57,632 nucleotides of DNA from Methylophilales bacterium LSUCC0135 (lineage in GTDB: Bacteria; Pseudomonadota; Gammaproteobacteria; Burkholderiales; Methylophilaceae), in contig MCAW01000006.1 of the NCBI GenBank assembly GCA_001704575.1, positions 1 to 57,632 of the forward strand. The letters run 5' to 3'. The notes beneath the pieces were generated by a model. The model had not been told where the DNA came from, did not search any database, and was given only the letters and a program-made list of their open reading frames with translations. The translations under genes were made by a program, and so were the position numbers. Position 1 is the stretch's first letter, and every line of letters starts with the position of its first letter. Shown in pieces: positions 1-8,589 of the stretch.

Positions 1-329
1 ATCTGGGTATAGACCCGGCCATGCCGTTTGATGAGACCGAATACAATGGTCTTACCATAAGCGCCCCTGCCACGTTTGCCTTTAACCCGGCGTGCGCCGA
101 AGAAGGATTCATCCACTTCGATCTCGCCGGATAACGGAGATTCGAGTTCGCAATGCTCGGCAATGCGCGCTCGAATCGCTTTGAGGTATCGGTTCACGGT
201 ATTGCGGTTCAAGCCACTGAGCAGTGCGATCTGGGAAGCATCCAGATCGACAGCAAAGCAGCGAAACAGCTCCCGGAATTTCGCCTCGCTGATTTTTGAA
301 CGGTTAACGTACCTATTTTTTAACGACAT
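1..329 (-). CDS. IS1595-family transposase, N-terminal part (truncated by window edge)
   Basis: This is an open frame from ATG at 329 to the window edge (about 109 residues) with no internal stop. The N-terminal part is a helix-turn-helix region (residues about 10-50, including the stretch SQIALLSGLNRNTVNRYL). It is followed by the start of the ISXO2-like DDE domain: GEIEVDESFFGARRVKGKRG at about residues 73-92, then GKTIVFGLIKRHGRVYT. The first catalytic Asp is the D of EVDES. The family carries out DNA cut-and-paste transposition. The visible part is intact, so the element may be active. Confidence 0.8.
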   Translation of the reverse strand, partial: MSLKNRYVNRSKISEAKFRELFRCFAVDLDASQIALLSGLNRNTVNRYLKAIRARIAEHCELESPLSGEIEVDESFFGARRVKGKRGRGAYGKTIVFGLIKRHGRVYTQ

Positions 330-357
330 AACAGAAGGTTAGCATTCCTTTTAACCC
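1..357 (-). mobile_element. IS1595-family insertion sequence, partial (one end inside the window)
   Basis: The transposase start and the presumed element end lie here, and the rest runs off the left edge. Reading leftward, the last bases before flanking DNA are a GGGTTAAAAGGAATGC stretch (about 342-357), which would suit a terminal inverted repeat. The next eight bases, 358-365, would be one copy of the target duplication that this family normally makes. The other end is not visible, so neither the inverted repeat nor the duplication can be confirmed. Confidence 0.6.
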
Positions 358-386
358 TCTATTCTAGTCATGAACCAAATTTTAAA

Positions 387-1463
387 TTAAAAATAACTTA
401 TAAATTTCTCGTCCACTTTTAAATTCTTATTTTTCAAAATTCTGTTTGGTTTCCAATTTGTAGAAATAGATTGGCAATGCCAATAACCTGCGTCGTTTGT
501 TTCCAATAAGTAATTAATGAGGTTTCTTAAATGCGTTCTTTTTGGGTGTAGTCGATGAACACTAAGTGGAATCCATCGTGAAATTCCATTTGGCGTGTAG
601 CAATATTTTGTCGGGCAGTTAAGAGTTTCATTTGCAATATATTTATGATCCTTATGCTTATGTAATTTTGAGTTACTTTTAGAAAATCGCCATTGACCTC
701 TGAACAAAACAAATCCAAAAAAAGAAGACTTGGCTAACTCAAATATTGATTTTTCTTTCTTCCAGACTAGCTCGTCGATATCAACACTCAAAACAGCACC
801 CGCATCAGAAAAAAACTTTTCCCTCGCTAGATTCAATAGAGTCGGTTGTAGAAAAGAAAAACAGCGATTTTTACTTTTTGATATTATCCCATATGGCTGG
901 GGAACGGTTACGATTAAGTAATCTTTAATTCCTGTTTTATGTAAGCATGACTCTAAATCTAGGGTTGTATAGCTAGAACTTCCATTGTCAAACAATAAAA
1001 TGCAATCTAAGTTATGATATTTTATATGGAACTTTACAAAATCCGAAATCCATTCAAGCTTATTATTTTTATTTAATGTTACCAAACAATTCATTTTTTC
1101 GAATCGATTCGTATCAAACTTTTTTAAAGACCATTGTTTGCTAAAAATTTGATTGGATATATTAAGAATTGTACCGTTACTCTTTATTTTTATGAGGTCA
1201 AACCGACTGAACTTTTTTAATTTAAATTTTACTGATTTTCCGTCAATAGAAAAATTAGATTTTCTTATAATTTCTTCAAAATTTAATAATTTAGGGCAAT
1301 AAATTAAAATTAAATTATTTTTTATAACTATGTCATAGAATAATGTGTGGTGATCAAATTCACCTATACCTTGTTCAAAGTCTTCGGAATGCAATTTTGG
1401 ATGATCGCGTTTAAAATCTCCTCCCAGTTCCATTGTGTCTAGTCTTATAATGTGCAAAGACAT
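387..1463 (-). CDS. Putative glycosyltransferase (family 92/DUF23-like), AT-rich, probably transferred
   Basis: The product is 358 residues. I chose ATG 1463 because AGGAAG lies just upstream at proper spacing; an upstream in-frame start at 1490 has no ribosome site. Two blocks suggest a GT-A fold transferase of the DUF23/GT92-like kind: WISDFVKFHIKYHNLDCILL followed by FDNGSS (about residues 140-165), and GAVLSVDIDELVW (about 230), whose DID would be the metal-binding DXD-type motif. No signal peptide or membrane helix is evident. Base composition is far more AT-rich than the rest of the window, codon use is Lys/Asn/Ile-heavy, and the gene lies between two insertion sequences, so transfer is likely. 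The acceptor is unknown; a surface polysaccharide role is inference only. Confidence 0.55.
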   Translation of the reverse strand: MSLHIIRLDTMELGGDFKRDHPKLHSEDFEQGIGEFDHHTLFYDIVIKNNLILIYCPKLLNFEEIIRKSNFSIDGKSVKFKLKKFSRFDLIKIKSNGTILNISNQIFSKQWSLKKFDTNRFEKMNCLVTLNKNNKLEWISDFVKFHIKYHNLDCILLFDNGSSSYTTLDLESCLHKTGIKDYLIVTVPQPYGIISKSKNRCFSFLQPTLLNLAREKFFSDAGAVLSVDIDELVWKKEKSIFELAKSSFFGFVLFRGQWRFSKSNSKLHKHKDHKYIANETLNCPTKYCYTPNGISRWIPLSVHRLHPKRTHLRNLINYLLETNDAGYWHCQSISTNWKPNRILKNKNLKVDEKFISYF

Positions 1464-1572
1464 TTTTCTTCCTAAATAATTGTTTAGCAATTTCGCTTGA
1501 TTTTAATTTAACAAGCCCCATTTTTTTCGCGGAGTGATTTAATCTCGGTTTTTAATGTTGTTATAATTATTC

Positions 1573-1914
1573 TGGCATTTTCTTAGCGTCGGGTGTTCTT
1601 AATCGTCGACCACTCATAAGCGCATCGCTCTTGAAGTCCATCGACCAAATCCGGTTCATTGCTTCCGGTACTACAAGGGCGCAGGTATCTGTGTTGATTA
1701 GCGCCTCTTGCCAGCACGTCTACCGTTTAGATTAAGGGTACAGTAAATGCTGTAACCCCCTTATGTTTTCATGCATGGCTTTGCCGCCGAATGATGAGTT
1801 TGAAGAATTACCAAAGTCCCGCTCCGGTAAGCGTTCTGACAGTTCCTGTAATACGGCGATGACTTCCTCAGCAGGAGTCCTACCGCTTCCAGCTTCTCGG
1901 TAGGGCTTAGCGCT
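1573..1914 (-). pseudogene. IS3-family OrfB (integrase-core transposase), 5' fragment, degraded
   Basis: Scattered across frames, the reverse strand gives YCTLNLNGRR, then PAPLVVPEAMNRIWSMDFKS and DALMSGRRLRT. These match the start of the rve integrase domain of IS407-type OrfB, including the first catalytic Asp in SMDF. Stops and frame changes interrupt it, and the sequence ends well before the second and third catalytic residues. Confidence 0.6.
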
Positions 1915-2173
1915 TTACCTCAAGCACTTCTTTATTGCGCAGTTCTCCAGCGCGAGATCCGCTACCATCAGCTTAAGCCTGCGGTTCACGTACTCCAGTG
2001 CGTTGAGCCGCTTGATGTCTGCGGGTTTAATGTCGCCATACTTGGATTTCCACTGCTAGTAAGATGCATCGCTAATCGCATGCTCATGACAAACATCATT
2101 TACCTGCCTGCCACTTTCGACTTGTTTCAATATTACAGACAATCTGGCTCTCACTAAATCGACTCTTCCTCAT
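1915..2173 (-). pseudogene. IS3-family OrfA, frameshifted and with an internal stop
   Basis: ATG at 2173 follows GGAGGACAAA and begins MRKSRFSESQIV, the usual start of IS407-type OrfA. The frame breaks after about 13 codons. In the next frame the text continues as LKQVESGRQVNDVCHEHAIS, then DASY, a stop codon, then QWKSKYG, where intact relatives read DASYYQWKSKYG. The leucine-zipper part (ADIKRLNALEYVNRRLKLM) is still recognisable. So there is one frameshift and at least one nonsense mutation. Confidence 0.7.
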
Positions 2174-2247
2174 TTTGTCCTCCTGGATGCAAGTTTGCCT
2201 GAAGAATTCTAGTTTTGCATTGTCCTTGTTTAGGAGGGGGTTATAGA

Positions 2248-4470
2248 TTAATTGTACCGTTTTTTTAGAATTTTAATCGGCTTCCAGTACCTCAAGGTCA
2301 GTGCATTGGTGACAACGCTAACCGAGCTGAGCGCCATCGCTGCGCCGGCTACGACCGGGCTAAGGAGTCCGAATGCAGCGAGTGGGATTCCTACTAAATT
2401 GTATATGAATGCCCAGAAAAGGTTTTGTTTGATTTTGCGGTAGGTTTTGCGCGAGATGTCGATGGTACCGGCGACCAGGCTGGGGTCGGAGCGCATCAGC
2501 GTGACGTCTGCCGAGTGCATGGCGACATCGGTGCCGCTCGACATGGCGAAGCTGACATCTGCAACGGCGAGCGCCGGAGCGTCGTTCATACCGTCGCCCA
2601 CCATGGCGACCAGCCGTTGTTGCTGCTTGAGCGCGGCGACTGCGTCGGCTTTGGTGGCGGGGGATTGTTCCGCCAGTACTTTTTCGATGCCGAGTTGCGT
2701 TGCCACTTTTTCGGCGCTGCTCTGGTTGTCGCCGGTGAGTAGCACGGTACCTATATCGAGTTCATGCAGGCGTTTGATTGCGAATGCGGCAGAAGCTTTG
2801 ATTTCATCACCGAATACCAGCATGCCTTTCAATTGCAGCTTTCCGTCTGTTTCCATAGCCAGCCATGAAACCGTGCGTCCGATGCTGGCAGCTTCTTGAG
2901 CGAGCCCGGCCAGTAGTGCCTCGTCTATGCCGAGTTGCCGCATCCATTTTTGATTGCCGAGGTATGCAGGCCGGCCGTCGAGCCTGGCCTGCAGACCCAA
3001 TCCCGCCATGTCTTTCATTTCTGTGACTGGTTCATATACAATGCCGCGCTTTTCTGCCAGCGTGATGACAGCGCGGGCAAGTGGGTGCGCGCTGCCATGT
3101 TCGATGGCGGCGGCGTGGCGGATCAGTGTGGTGTCGTCGCCGTCGAGCGCTTTTGTCGCGGTGACGCTCGGCTTGCCTTCGGTCAGCGTGCCGGTTTTAT
3201 CGAAGACGACATCGTCGATCTTGTGCGCCAGCTCAAGCGCGTTGGCGTCCTTGATCAGGATGCCGTAGCGGGCGGCGACGCCGGTACCCGCCATGATGGC
3301 TGTCGGCGTGGCAAGCCCCAGCGCGCAAGGGCAGGCGATGACCAGCACGGAGACCGCGTTGATGATGGCGGTCTCCCAGTTGGCGCTTGCGATGCCCCAT
3401 GCCAGCAGGGTAATGAGCGCAATGACCAGCACCACGGTTACGAATACGGCACTGACCTTATCGACCAGCCGCTGGATTTCGGGCTTGGCGATCTGGGCGT
3501 CTTCCACCATGCGGATGATGCGTGCCAGCGTCGTTTCAGCACCGATCGCCAGTGTGCGCACCAACAGCACGCCGTCGAGATTCACCGCGCCGCCAGTAAC
3601 GCGGCTGCCGGTTTCCTTGACGACCGGCTCGCTCTCGCCGGTAATCAGTGCTTCATCGACATGGCTTTTGCCTTCGACCACCTGGCCGTCCACCGCGATG
3701 CGTTCGCCCGGTCGGACGATGACGAGATCGTTGATCACGACTTGTTCCAGCGGGATTTCGGTTTCGGTGTCATCGTGCTTCACGCGAGCGGTTTCCGGCT
3801 TGAGTTGTTGCAGTGCGCGTATCGCTTCGGTGGTCTGCCGTTTGGCCCGGCTTTCCAGCCATTTGCCGAGCAGTACCAGCGTGATGATGGCGCTCGATGC
3901 TTCGAAGTAAAAGTGTATTTCGCCCAGCATCAGCATGTAGACCGACAGCCCGTAGGCGGCGCTTGTGCCGATGGCAACGAGCAGATCCATATTGCCGGAG
4001 CGGTTCATCAGCGCCTTCCAACCGGCGCGGTAGAAGCGTGCGCCGAGCCAGAACTGCACCGGCGTTGCCAGCAGCCACTGCAGCCAGCCGGGCAGCATGA
4101 CATGCGTGCCGAAGAGATCGAGCAGCATAGGGATCACCAGCGGCAGGGTCAACATGACGGCAAATACCACATGCCATCCGCCCTGCAAGGGTTCTTCGCG
4201 GCGCGGCGCATGGCGCGCGATGATCTGCGCCTCATAACCGGCATCCACCACCGCCTGCAAGATGCGCTCCGCGTTGATATTTGTGGATAGCTCGACGTGG
4301 GCCTGTTCTGTCGCCAGATTGACGCTCGCCATCGAGACTTCCGGTAAGTTGCCGAGTGCCTTTTCGATGGCAGAGGCGCAGGAGGCGCAACTCATGCCGC
4401 CGATAGCGAGATCGAGCGACATGGCCGGGCTGCTGTTTTTCGCCTGCTGGATAGGTGTAGTCTGATTCAT
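2248..4470 (-). CDS. copA: Copper-translocating P-type ATPase CopA
   Basis: This 740-residue P1B-type ATPase exports Cu(I) across the inner membrane at the cost of ATP. It has one N-terminal heavy-metal domain with GMSCASC (residues 25-31), then membrane helices from about residue 98, the actuator TGES motif near 277, the transmembrane copper site CPC (380-382), the phosphorylation motif DKTGT (Asp 424) and the hinge GDGMND (625-630). Length and order are normal for a single-HMA CopA. It diverges from the small copper chaperone at 4538, leaving 67 bases for both promoters; I could not make out a clear CueR-type palindrome there. No strong ribosome site precedes ATG 4470, and a start at the internal MSLDL (residue 17) is possible. 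Confidence 0.95.
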   Translation of the reverse strand: MNQTTPIQQAKNSSPAMSLDLAIGGMSCASCASAIEKALGNLPEVSMASVNLATEQAHVELSTNINAERILQAVVDAGYEAQIIARHAPRREEPLQGGWHVVFAVMLTLPLVIPMLLDLFGTHVMLPGWLQWLLATPVQFWLGARFYRAGWKALMNRSGNMDLLVAIGTSAAYGLSVYMLMLGEIHFYFEASSAIITLVLLGKWLESRAKRQTTEAIRALQQLKPETARVKHDDTETEIPLEQVVINDLVIVRPGERIAVDGQVVEGKSHVDEALITGESEPVVKETGSRVTGGAVNLDGVLLVRTLAIGAETTLARIIRMVEDAQIAKPEIQRLVDKVSAVFVTVVLVIALITLLAWGIASANWETAIINAVSVLVIACPCALGLATPTAIMAGTGVAARYGILIKDANALELAHKIDDVVFDKTGTLTEGKPSVTATKALDGDDTTLIRHAAAIEHGSAHPLARAVITLAEKRGIVYEPVTEMKDMAGLGLQARLDGRPAYLGNQKWMRQLGIDEALLAGLAQEAASIGRTVSWLAMETDGKLQLKGMLVFGDEIKASAAFAIKRLHELDIGTVLLTGDNQSSAEKVATQLGIEKVLAEQSPATKADAVAALKQQQRLVAMVGDGMNDAPALAVADVSFAMSSGTDVAMHSADVTLMRSDPSLVAGTIDISRKTYRKIKQNLFWAFIYNLVGIPLAAFGLLSPVVAGAAMALSSVSVVTNALTLRYWKPIKILKKRYN

Positions 4471-4537
4471 GTTGGTATCATGGGTCTTATATCAATGAGT
4501 AATTCAATCAGGATTATCCGCTAAAAGGAGCAGCAGC

Positions 4538-4735
4538 ATGTATCGTTTACATGTCCCCAAGATGCGATGCGGCGGTTGTGTCGCTACCATTACCGATGCA
4601 GTCACGGCGCTGGACCCGGCTGCCCGGATCGAAGCCGATATCGCCGCCAGAACCATCAGCATCCAGAGCGAAAAGTCGCAGGGAGAAATTGTCATGGCCA
4701 TGACCGAGGCGGGCTATCCGCCGCAGGAGGCCTGA
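4538..4735 (+). CDS. copZ: Copper chaperone, heavy-metal-associated domain protein (CopZ-like)
   Basis: This is a 65-residue single-domain protein with the metal site MRCGGC (residues 9-14), the usual beta-alpha-beta-beta-alpha-beta length, and a GYPPQ end. AGGAGCAGCAGC before the ATG is a good ribosome site. Proteins of this type bind Cu(I) in the cytoplasm and hand it to the matching domain of CopA. The divergent copA next door supports that partnership. It is followed after 29 bases by the DUF4010 membrane gene on the same strand, so the two may share a transcript. Confidence 0.85.
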   Translation: MYRLHVPKMRCGGCVATITDAVTALDPAARIEADIAARTISIQSEKSQGEIVMAMTEAGYPPQEA

Positions 4736-4764
4736 GCTTGAGACCACAACAAGGGATGCGCTAG

Positions 4765-6006
4765 ATGCATATCGATAGTGATGTATTACTCAACTTTATG
4801 GTCGCGCTGGGAATCGGTCTGTTGATCGGTACCGAGCGCGAACGCAACCAGCAAACTTCGCAAAACGAAAACACCGTTGCCGGTGTGCGTACCTTCACCA
4901 TTGCCGCCTTGCTCGGCGCGATCAGCATTACGTTTGATTTCTGGCTGCTGGTGATGACGCTCGCTTGCGTCACGGTGTTCTCGGCTACTGCATATTTCAT
5001 CAAGACCAATAACGACCCCGGCCTGACCACCGAGATCACGCTGTTACTGACAGTGATCCTGGGTGCCCTGGCCATGAGCCAGCCGCTGCTGGCAGCCGGA
5101 CTGGCAGTTATTGTGGCAATCCTGCTGGCGGCCAAGGAGCCGTTGCACGCCTTCGTCAGAGGCGTGGTGACACGCGGCGAACTGAACGACTTTCTGCTGC
5201 TGGCCGCCGCGACGCTGATTGTCCTGCCGCTGGTGCCGAATGAATTCATCGGGCCATACGATGCCATCAATCCTCATAATCTCTGGCTGGTGGTGATACT
5301 GGTGATGCTGATCAGCGCGCTGGGTCACGTCGCGCTGCGCCTCCTTGGCGGACGCGTCGGCTTGCAGGTCACAGGCTTGCTGTCCGGGTTCGTCTCCAGT
5401 CTGGCCACTATCGGTGTCATGGGGGAGCGTGCCAGGCAAAGCCCGGCACTGCTCGATGCGGCGGTGTCCGGCGCGATTTTGTCGAATCTTGCCACCATCA
5501 TCCAGCTTGCCTTGCTGATTGCCGCGATCAGCCCGGCAACGCTGGCAGCGCTCGCCATGCCATTGCTGTTTGGCGGTGTTTCTGTCGCGCTCTATGGGGT
5601 TGTCGTAACGCTCAGCACACTGCATCAGCGTGCCGATGAGGTTACCTTGCCGGGCGAGCTGGTCAGCGTCAAGAATGCCTTGTCATTGGCGTTGGTGATC
5701 GGTGTTGTATTACTTGTTTCGGCAATGCTGCAGGACTGGTTCGGCCAGACCGGGCTGGTGATCGCTTCCGGCACGGCAGGGTTGGCAGATGCGCATGCGC
5801 CTTCGATTTCTGCAGCATCCCTGGTCAGCACCGGCAAGGTCAGTCCGCACTTGGCTGAAATGGCGGTATTGGTCGCTTTCAGTACCAATGCACTGTCAAA
5901 GGCGGTGATGGCGGTTGCCAGCGGGGGGCGCGATTTCGCCGTCAAGTTCATTCCGGCGTTGGTGTTTCAGCTGGCCATGGTCTGGCTCGGCTGGTGGCTG
6001 TTCTGA
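4765..6006 (+). CDS. MgtC/SapB-family membrane protein with DUF4010 domain
   Basis: The 413-residue protein is almost wholly hydrophobic, with about 11-12 predicted helices. The first 140 residues resemble MgtC/SapB (MVALGIGLLIGTERER, then GVRTFTIAALLGA). The remainder matches DUF4010 (LLSGFVSSLATIGVMGERAR; SGTAGLADAHAPSISAASL). Its biochemical function is unknown. MgtC-type domains are linked to magnesium limitation and envelope stress, but that cannot be carried over with confidence. It lies downstream of copZ, yet nothing in the protein points to copper. Confidence 0.8.
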   Translation: MHIDSDVLLNFMVALGIGLLIGTERERNQQTSQNENTVAGVRTFTIAALLGAISITFDFWLLVMTLACVTVFSATAYFIKTNNDPGLTTEITLLLTVILGALAMSQPLLAAGLAVIVAILLAAKEPLHAFVRGVVTRGELNDFLLLAAATLIVLPLVPNEFIGPYDAINPHNLWLVVILVMLISALGHVALRLLGGRVGLQVTGLLSGFVSSLATIGVMGERARQSPALLDAAVSGAILSNLATIIQLALLIAAISPATLAALAMPLLFGGVSVALYGVVVTLSTLHQRADEVTLPGELVSVKNALSLALVIGVVLLVSAMLQDWFGQTGLVIASGTAGLADAHAPSISAASLVSTGKVSPHLAEMAVLVAFSTNALSKAVMAVASGGRDFAVKFIPALVFQLAMVWLGWWLF

Positions 6007-6028
6007 GAGCAAGGCAGTGTGACGCACA

Positions 6029-6058
6029 AACGAAAACGGCCCACCGCAAGGTGAGCCG
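6029..6058 (-). terminator. Rho-independent terminator of the greB-earP-efp operon
   Basis: On the minus strand CGGCTCACC-TTGC-GGTGGGCCG forms a 9-bp stem (one G-U pair) with a four-base loop, at 6037-6058. It is followed by TTTTCGTTT. It begins 22 bases after the efp stop. The gene on the other strand ends just before it (6006), but that strand lacks the T-run. Confidence 0.8.
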
Positions 6059-6079
6059 TCGCTTGTTACAACCGCAAAC

Positions 6080-6637
6080 TTACTTGACGCGGTTCTTGTA
6101 TTCCAGCGTGCGGGTATCGATTTCGATCTTGTCGCCGATTTCGCAGAACAGCGGTACCGGAAGTTCGAAACCGGTGTTGATCTTGGCGGATTTCATGACC
6201 TTGCCGGAGGTGTCGCCCTTGACCGCAGGTTCGGTGTAGATGATTTCGCGTACCAGCGAGTTTGGCAGTTCAACCGAGATCGGCTTGCCGTTGTAGAACA
6301 CGACTTCACATTCCATACCGTCTTCCAGGAACTTCAGCGCGTCTTCCATGGTTTCGGCTTCAACTTCGTACTGGTTGTATTCGCCGTCCATGAACACGTA
6401 CATCGGGTCGGCGAAGTAGGAGTAGGTGACTTCCTTCTTTTCCAGCACGACAACGTCGAATTTGTCGTCCGCCTTGTAAACGGCTTCGCTTGGCGATTCG
6501 GTGAGCAGATTCTTGAATTTCATCTTGACCACGGAAGAGTTGCGGCCGGATTTGCTGTATTCAGCCTTGAGCACAACCATCGGGTCGTTGCCCACCATAA
6601 ATACGTTACCTACGCGGAGTTCCTGAGCTGTTTTCAT
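6080..6637 (-). CDS. efp: Translation elongation factor P (Arg32 type)
   Basis: This 185-residue EF-P has three beta-barrel domains. It relieves ribosomes stalled at polyproline by binding next to the P-site tRNA. The modified loop reads SKSGRNSS with Arg at position 32, the residue that EarP rhamnosylates in beta- and some gammaproteobacteria, in place of the Lys34 modified by EpmAB elsewhere. The matching enzyme gene lies 58 bases upstream on the same strand, so factor and modifier are made together. The conserved C-terminal end is present ([18 protein letters not shown]). Confidence 0.97.
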   Translation of the reverse strand: MKTAQELRVGNVFMVGNDPMVVLKAEYSKSGRNSSVVKMKFKNLLTESPSEAVYKADDKFDVVVLEKKEVTYSYFADPMYVFMDGEYNQYEVEAETMEDALKFLEDGMECEVVFYNGKPISVELPNSLVREIIYTEPAVKGDTSGKVMKSAKINTGFELPVPLFCEIGDKIEIDTRTLEYKNRVK

Positions 6638-6695
6638 GTCATGTCCTGCGGCTAAAAAATTGGAAATGTAAAAAGCCGCGCATTATACCTGAGTT

Positions 6696-7844
6696 TTATA
6701 AAGAATTCCTGCAAAAAATCACCAGCTTAGCTGCTAGATCGGGCAGCGCCGCCCAATCCTCCGAGCGCCGCTGCGCGTGGCTGTCGAGCGTGGGTAGATG
6801 CTGCATCAGTTGTTGCCAGTGATGCGGCTCCAGCGCACCCCGGCTCCAGGCATGGTGGCATGCTGCCAGCGCTTCAGCCGCCGACAGCTCGCATGCCTTG
6901 AGTCCGTCCTCAGCTTTCAGATAGCGGTCCAGAAACGCGTCGAGCTTGACCAAATGGGCTTCATCATCCTGACGGTAAGGTTGCCAGATAAAAGGACGTC
7001 CCGCCCAGATCGCCCGTATCCAGCTGTCTTCGCCACGCACGAAATTGAGATCGCACGACCACAGCAGCCGGTCATAGTCTGCCTGCGAGAGAAAAGGCAG
7101 GATTTTTGCCGTGAGATTGCCGGCTTTGCGTTGCTGCCCGGCAGTGAGCGCAGTTGTGATGCCGAAAAAGCCGCAGACTTCATCCATGATGCCGGTTTGC
7201 GGAATCAGGCATTCGACCGGCCTTGCCGATTGCGCCATGCAAGTCAGCAACTGGCGAACCGGCGCGAACGGATAGCAGAACAGTGATACGCGCAAGGCGG
7301 CATGTGTGCCGGTAAGGAGATCCGCCGTACGCTGGTGCTGAAAAACGTCGCGCTCCGGCAGCAGGCCGCGTTCACGCAGAAGTCCGCCGGTTTTTTGGGT
7401 AAAGCCAGGGAAAAAGAAGGTTTTTTTCAAGGGCAGTCTGGGGTGAGGCGAGGGTTGCAGGTGGTACTGCTCGACCCAGGATTCGGCGCTGAGATATTCC
7501 AGATTGAGCCAGACGGGCTGCGTTTCCGCCATCGCCAGCAGATAGTTTTCAGGCAGCTCGCAGCCGAAGGCCTCGATCACCACATCGGCCACGGCATCAA
7601 AGCTGAAAGCGCTCTGCCAGTGGCGGATTTCCACCCCTTGCTGCGTTTGTGTCTGCACATCGGTGTTCAGCGCCGGCAGCAGTTTTCTGGCGCTGATCAG
7701 ATCATCCACCCATAACCTCACATCAAGGCCGTATTCGGCCGAGAGCTGTTTTGCCAGCCGCCAGCAGACGCCGATATCGCCATAGTTATCGACGATGCGG
7801 CAGAAGATATCCCAGTGTTGAATCTCGATGGAATGGTCACTCAT
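6696..7844 (-). CDS. earP: EF-P arginine-32 rhamnosyltransferase EarP
   Basis: The 382-residue protein is an inverting GT-B glycosyltransferase that moves rhamnose from dTDP-rhamnose to Arg32 of EF-P. The N-terminal signature WDIFCRIVDNYGDIGVCWRL (residues 12-31) holds the conserved Asp residues of the active site. The C-terminal nucleotide-sugar site contains RGEDSWIRAIWAGRPFIWQP with its conserved Glu. It overlaps the end of greB by four bases (ATGA) and precedes efp, so translation coupling with greB is likely. Confidence 0.95.
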   Translation of the reverse strand: MSDHSIEIQHWDIFCRIVDNYGDIGVCWRLAKQLSAEYGLDVRLWVDDLISARKLLPALNTDVQTQTQQGVEIRHWQSAFSFDAVADVVIEAFGCELPENYLLAMAETQPVWLNLEYLSAESWVEQYHLQPSPHPRLPLKKTFFFPGFTQKTGGLLRERGLLPERDVFQHQRTADLLTGTHAALRVSLFCYPFAPVRQLLTCMAQSARPVECLIPQTGIMDEVCGFFGITTALTAGQQRKAGNLTAKILPFLSQADYDRLLWSCDLNFVRGEDSWIRAIWAGRPFIWQPYRQDDEAHLVKLDAFLDRYLKAEDGLKACELSAAEALAACHHAWSRGALEPHHWQQLMQHLPTLDSHAQRRSEDWAALPDLAAKLVIFCRNSL

Positions 7845-8355
7845 GCATCATTTTCCATACCATAGGCCACATCGACGATCTCATAGCTTTCTTCGCCCGC
7901 CGGCGTAGCGACATTGACGACATCCCCCACCTGCTTGCCGAGCAGGACTTTGGCCATCGGCGATATCCAGCTGATGTAGCCTTTGGAAGGCTCCAGCTCG
8001 TCCTGGCCGACGATACGGTAACGGTGCTCACTTTCACGCGAGAGCGAGTAAAGCGTCACCCAGGCGCCGAAATAGACGCGCTCCAGATTCTGCTGCAAGG
8101 CCTGATCGACCACCTCGGCGATATCCATGCGCTTCATCAGAAAGCGCAGGCGCGAATCGATCTGGCGCAAGCGCTTCTTGCCGTAGATGTAATCACCGTT
8201 CTCCGAGCGATCGCCGTTGCTCGCCGCCCATGCCACGGTACGCACCACCTCCGGCCGCTCCACCTTGCGCAGGTGCTGGAACTCCGCCTCCAGCGCGGCG
8301 AAGCCCTCGGGGGTAATGTAGTTCTTTGGCGGGCTGGGTTTCTTTTCTTCCATGT
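7841..8355 (-). CDS. greB: Transcription elongation factor GreB
   Basis: About 170 residues make up a GreA/GreB coiled-coil N-domain (the acidic tip is in NGDRSENGDYIYGKKRLRQI, about residues 46-65) and a C-terminal FKBP-like domain (ISPMAKVLLGKQVGDVV). It stimulates the intrinsic RNA cleavage of backtracked RNA polymerase. The KKRLRQID run on the second helix and the overall length favour GreB over GreA. I chose ATG 8355; a GTG seven codons upstream (8374) is also in frame, and neither has a clear ribosome site. It is the first gene of a leftward set with earP and efp. Confidence 0.85.
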
Positions 8356-8402
8356 TGTGTATGGTAGCGCACACTGAATGATTGAATATTGAAAATAATG
8401 TT

Positions 8403-8561
8403 AGCCACAGAGGGCACAGAGATCACAGAGTAAAAACTGAAAACAGAGATATGAAACTCATGCTAGTAACAATTCTGATGCGTATTGATCCCAATTAAAA
8501 TCCAAGCGAATCAGGTTATGTTCAGAAGGTTTTCTCTGTGCTCTCTGTGTCCTCTGTGGCT
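8403..8561. repeat. CCACAGAG-type inverted-repeat element, complete copy (159 bp)
   Basis: The element starts AGCCACAGAGGGCACAGAGA. Its right end, read on the other strand, starts AGCCACAGAGGACACAGAGA. The two arms, about 30 bp each, consist of three roughly 9-bp CACAGAG units and would pair over a loop of about 100 bases. It fills the space between the divergent greB and AddB-like genes. There is no coding content. It is MITE- or REP-like in form; related pieces occur at 31930, 53349, 55695 and 56884. Confidence 0.65.
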
Positions 8562-8589
8562 GATGCTTTTTACCGGTTAAAATGATCCG

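Larger units (their letters stand above)
1573..2240 (-). mobile_element. Decayed IS3-family (IS407-type) insertion sequence remnant
   Basis: This stretch between the glycosyltransferase and copA holds remains of both transposase frames of an IS3-family element on the minus strand. The bases at 2229-2240 read leftward as CCCCCTCCTAAA and could be the element's end, but I cannot match a partner at the other side. The distal two thirds of orfB are missing. The element is too damaged to transpose. Confidence 0.65.

Noticed and set aside
2425-4290. Long plus-strand open frames (up to 451 codons) opposite copA
   Set aside because: They are antisense shadows of a high-GC gene with a clear family match; the products are low-complexity and have no ribosome sites.
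4471-4537. CueR operator between copA and copZ
   Set aside because: No convincing dyad with the long -10/-35 spacer of MerR-type promoters could be found in the 67 bases.
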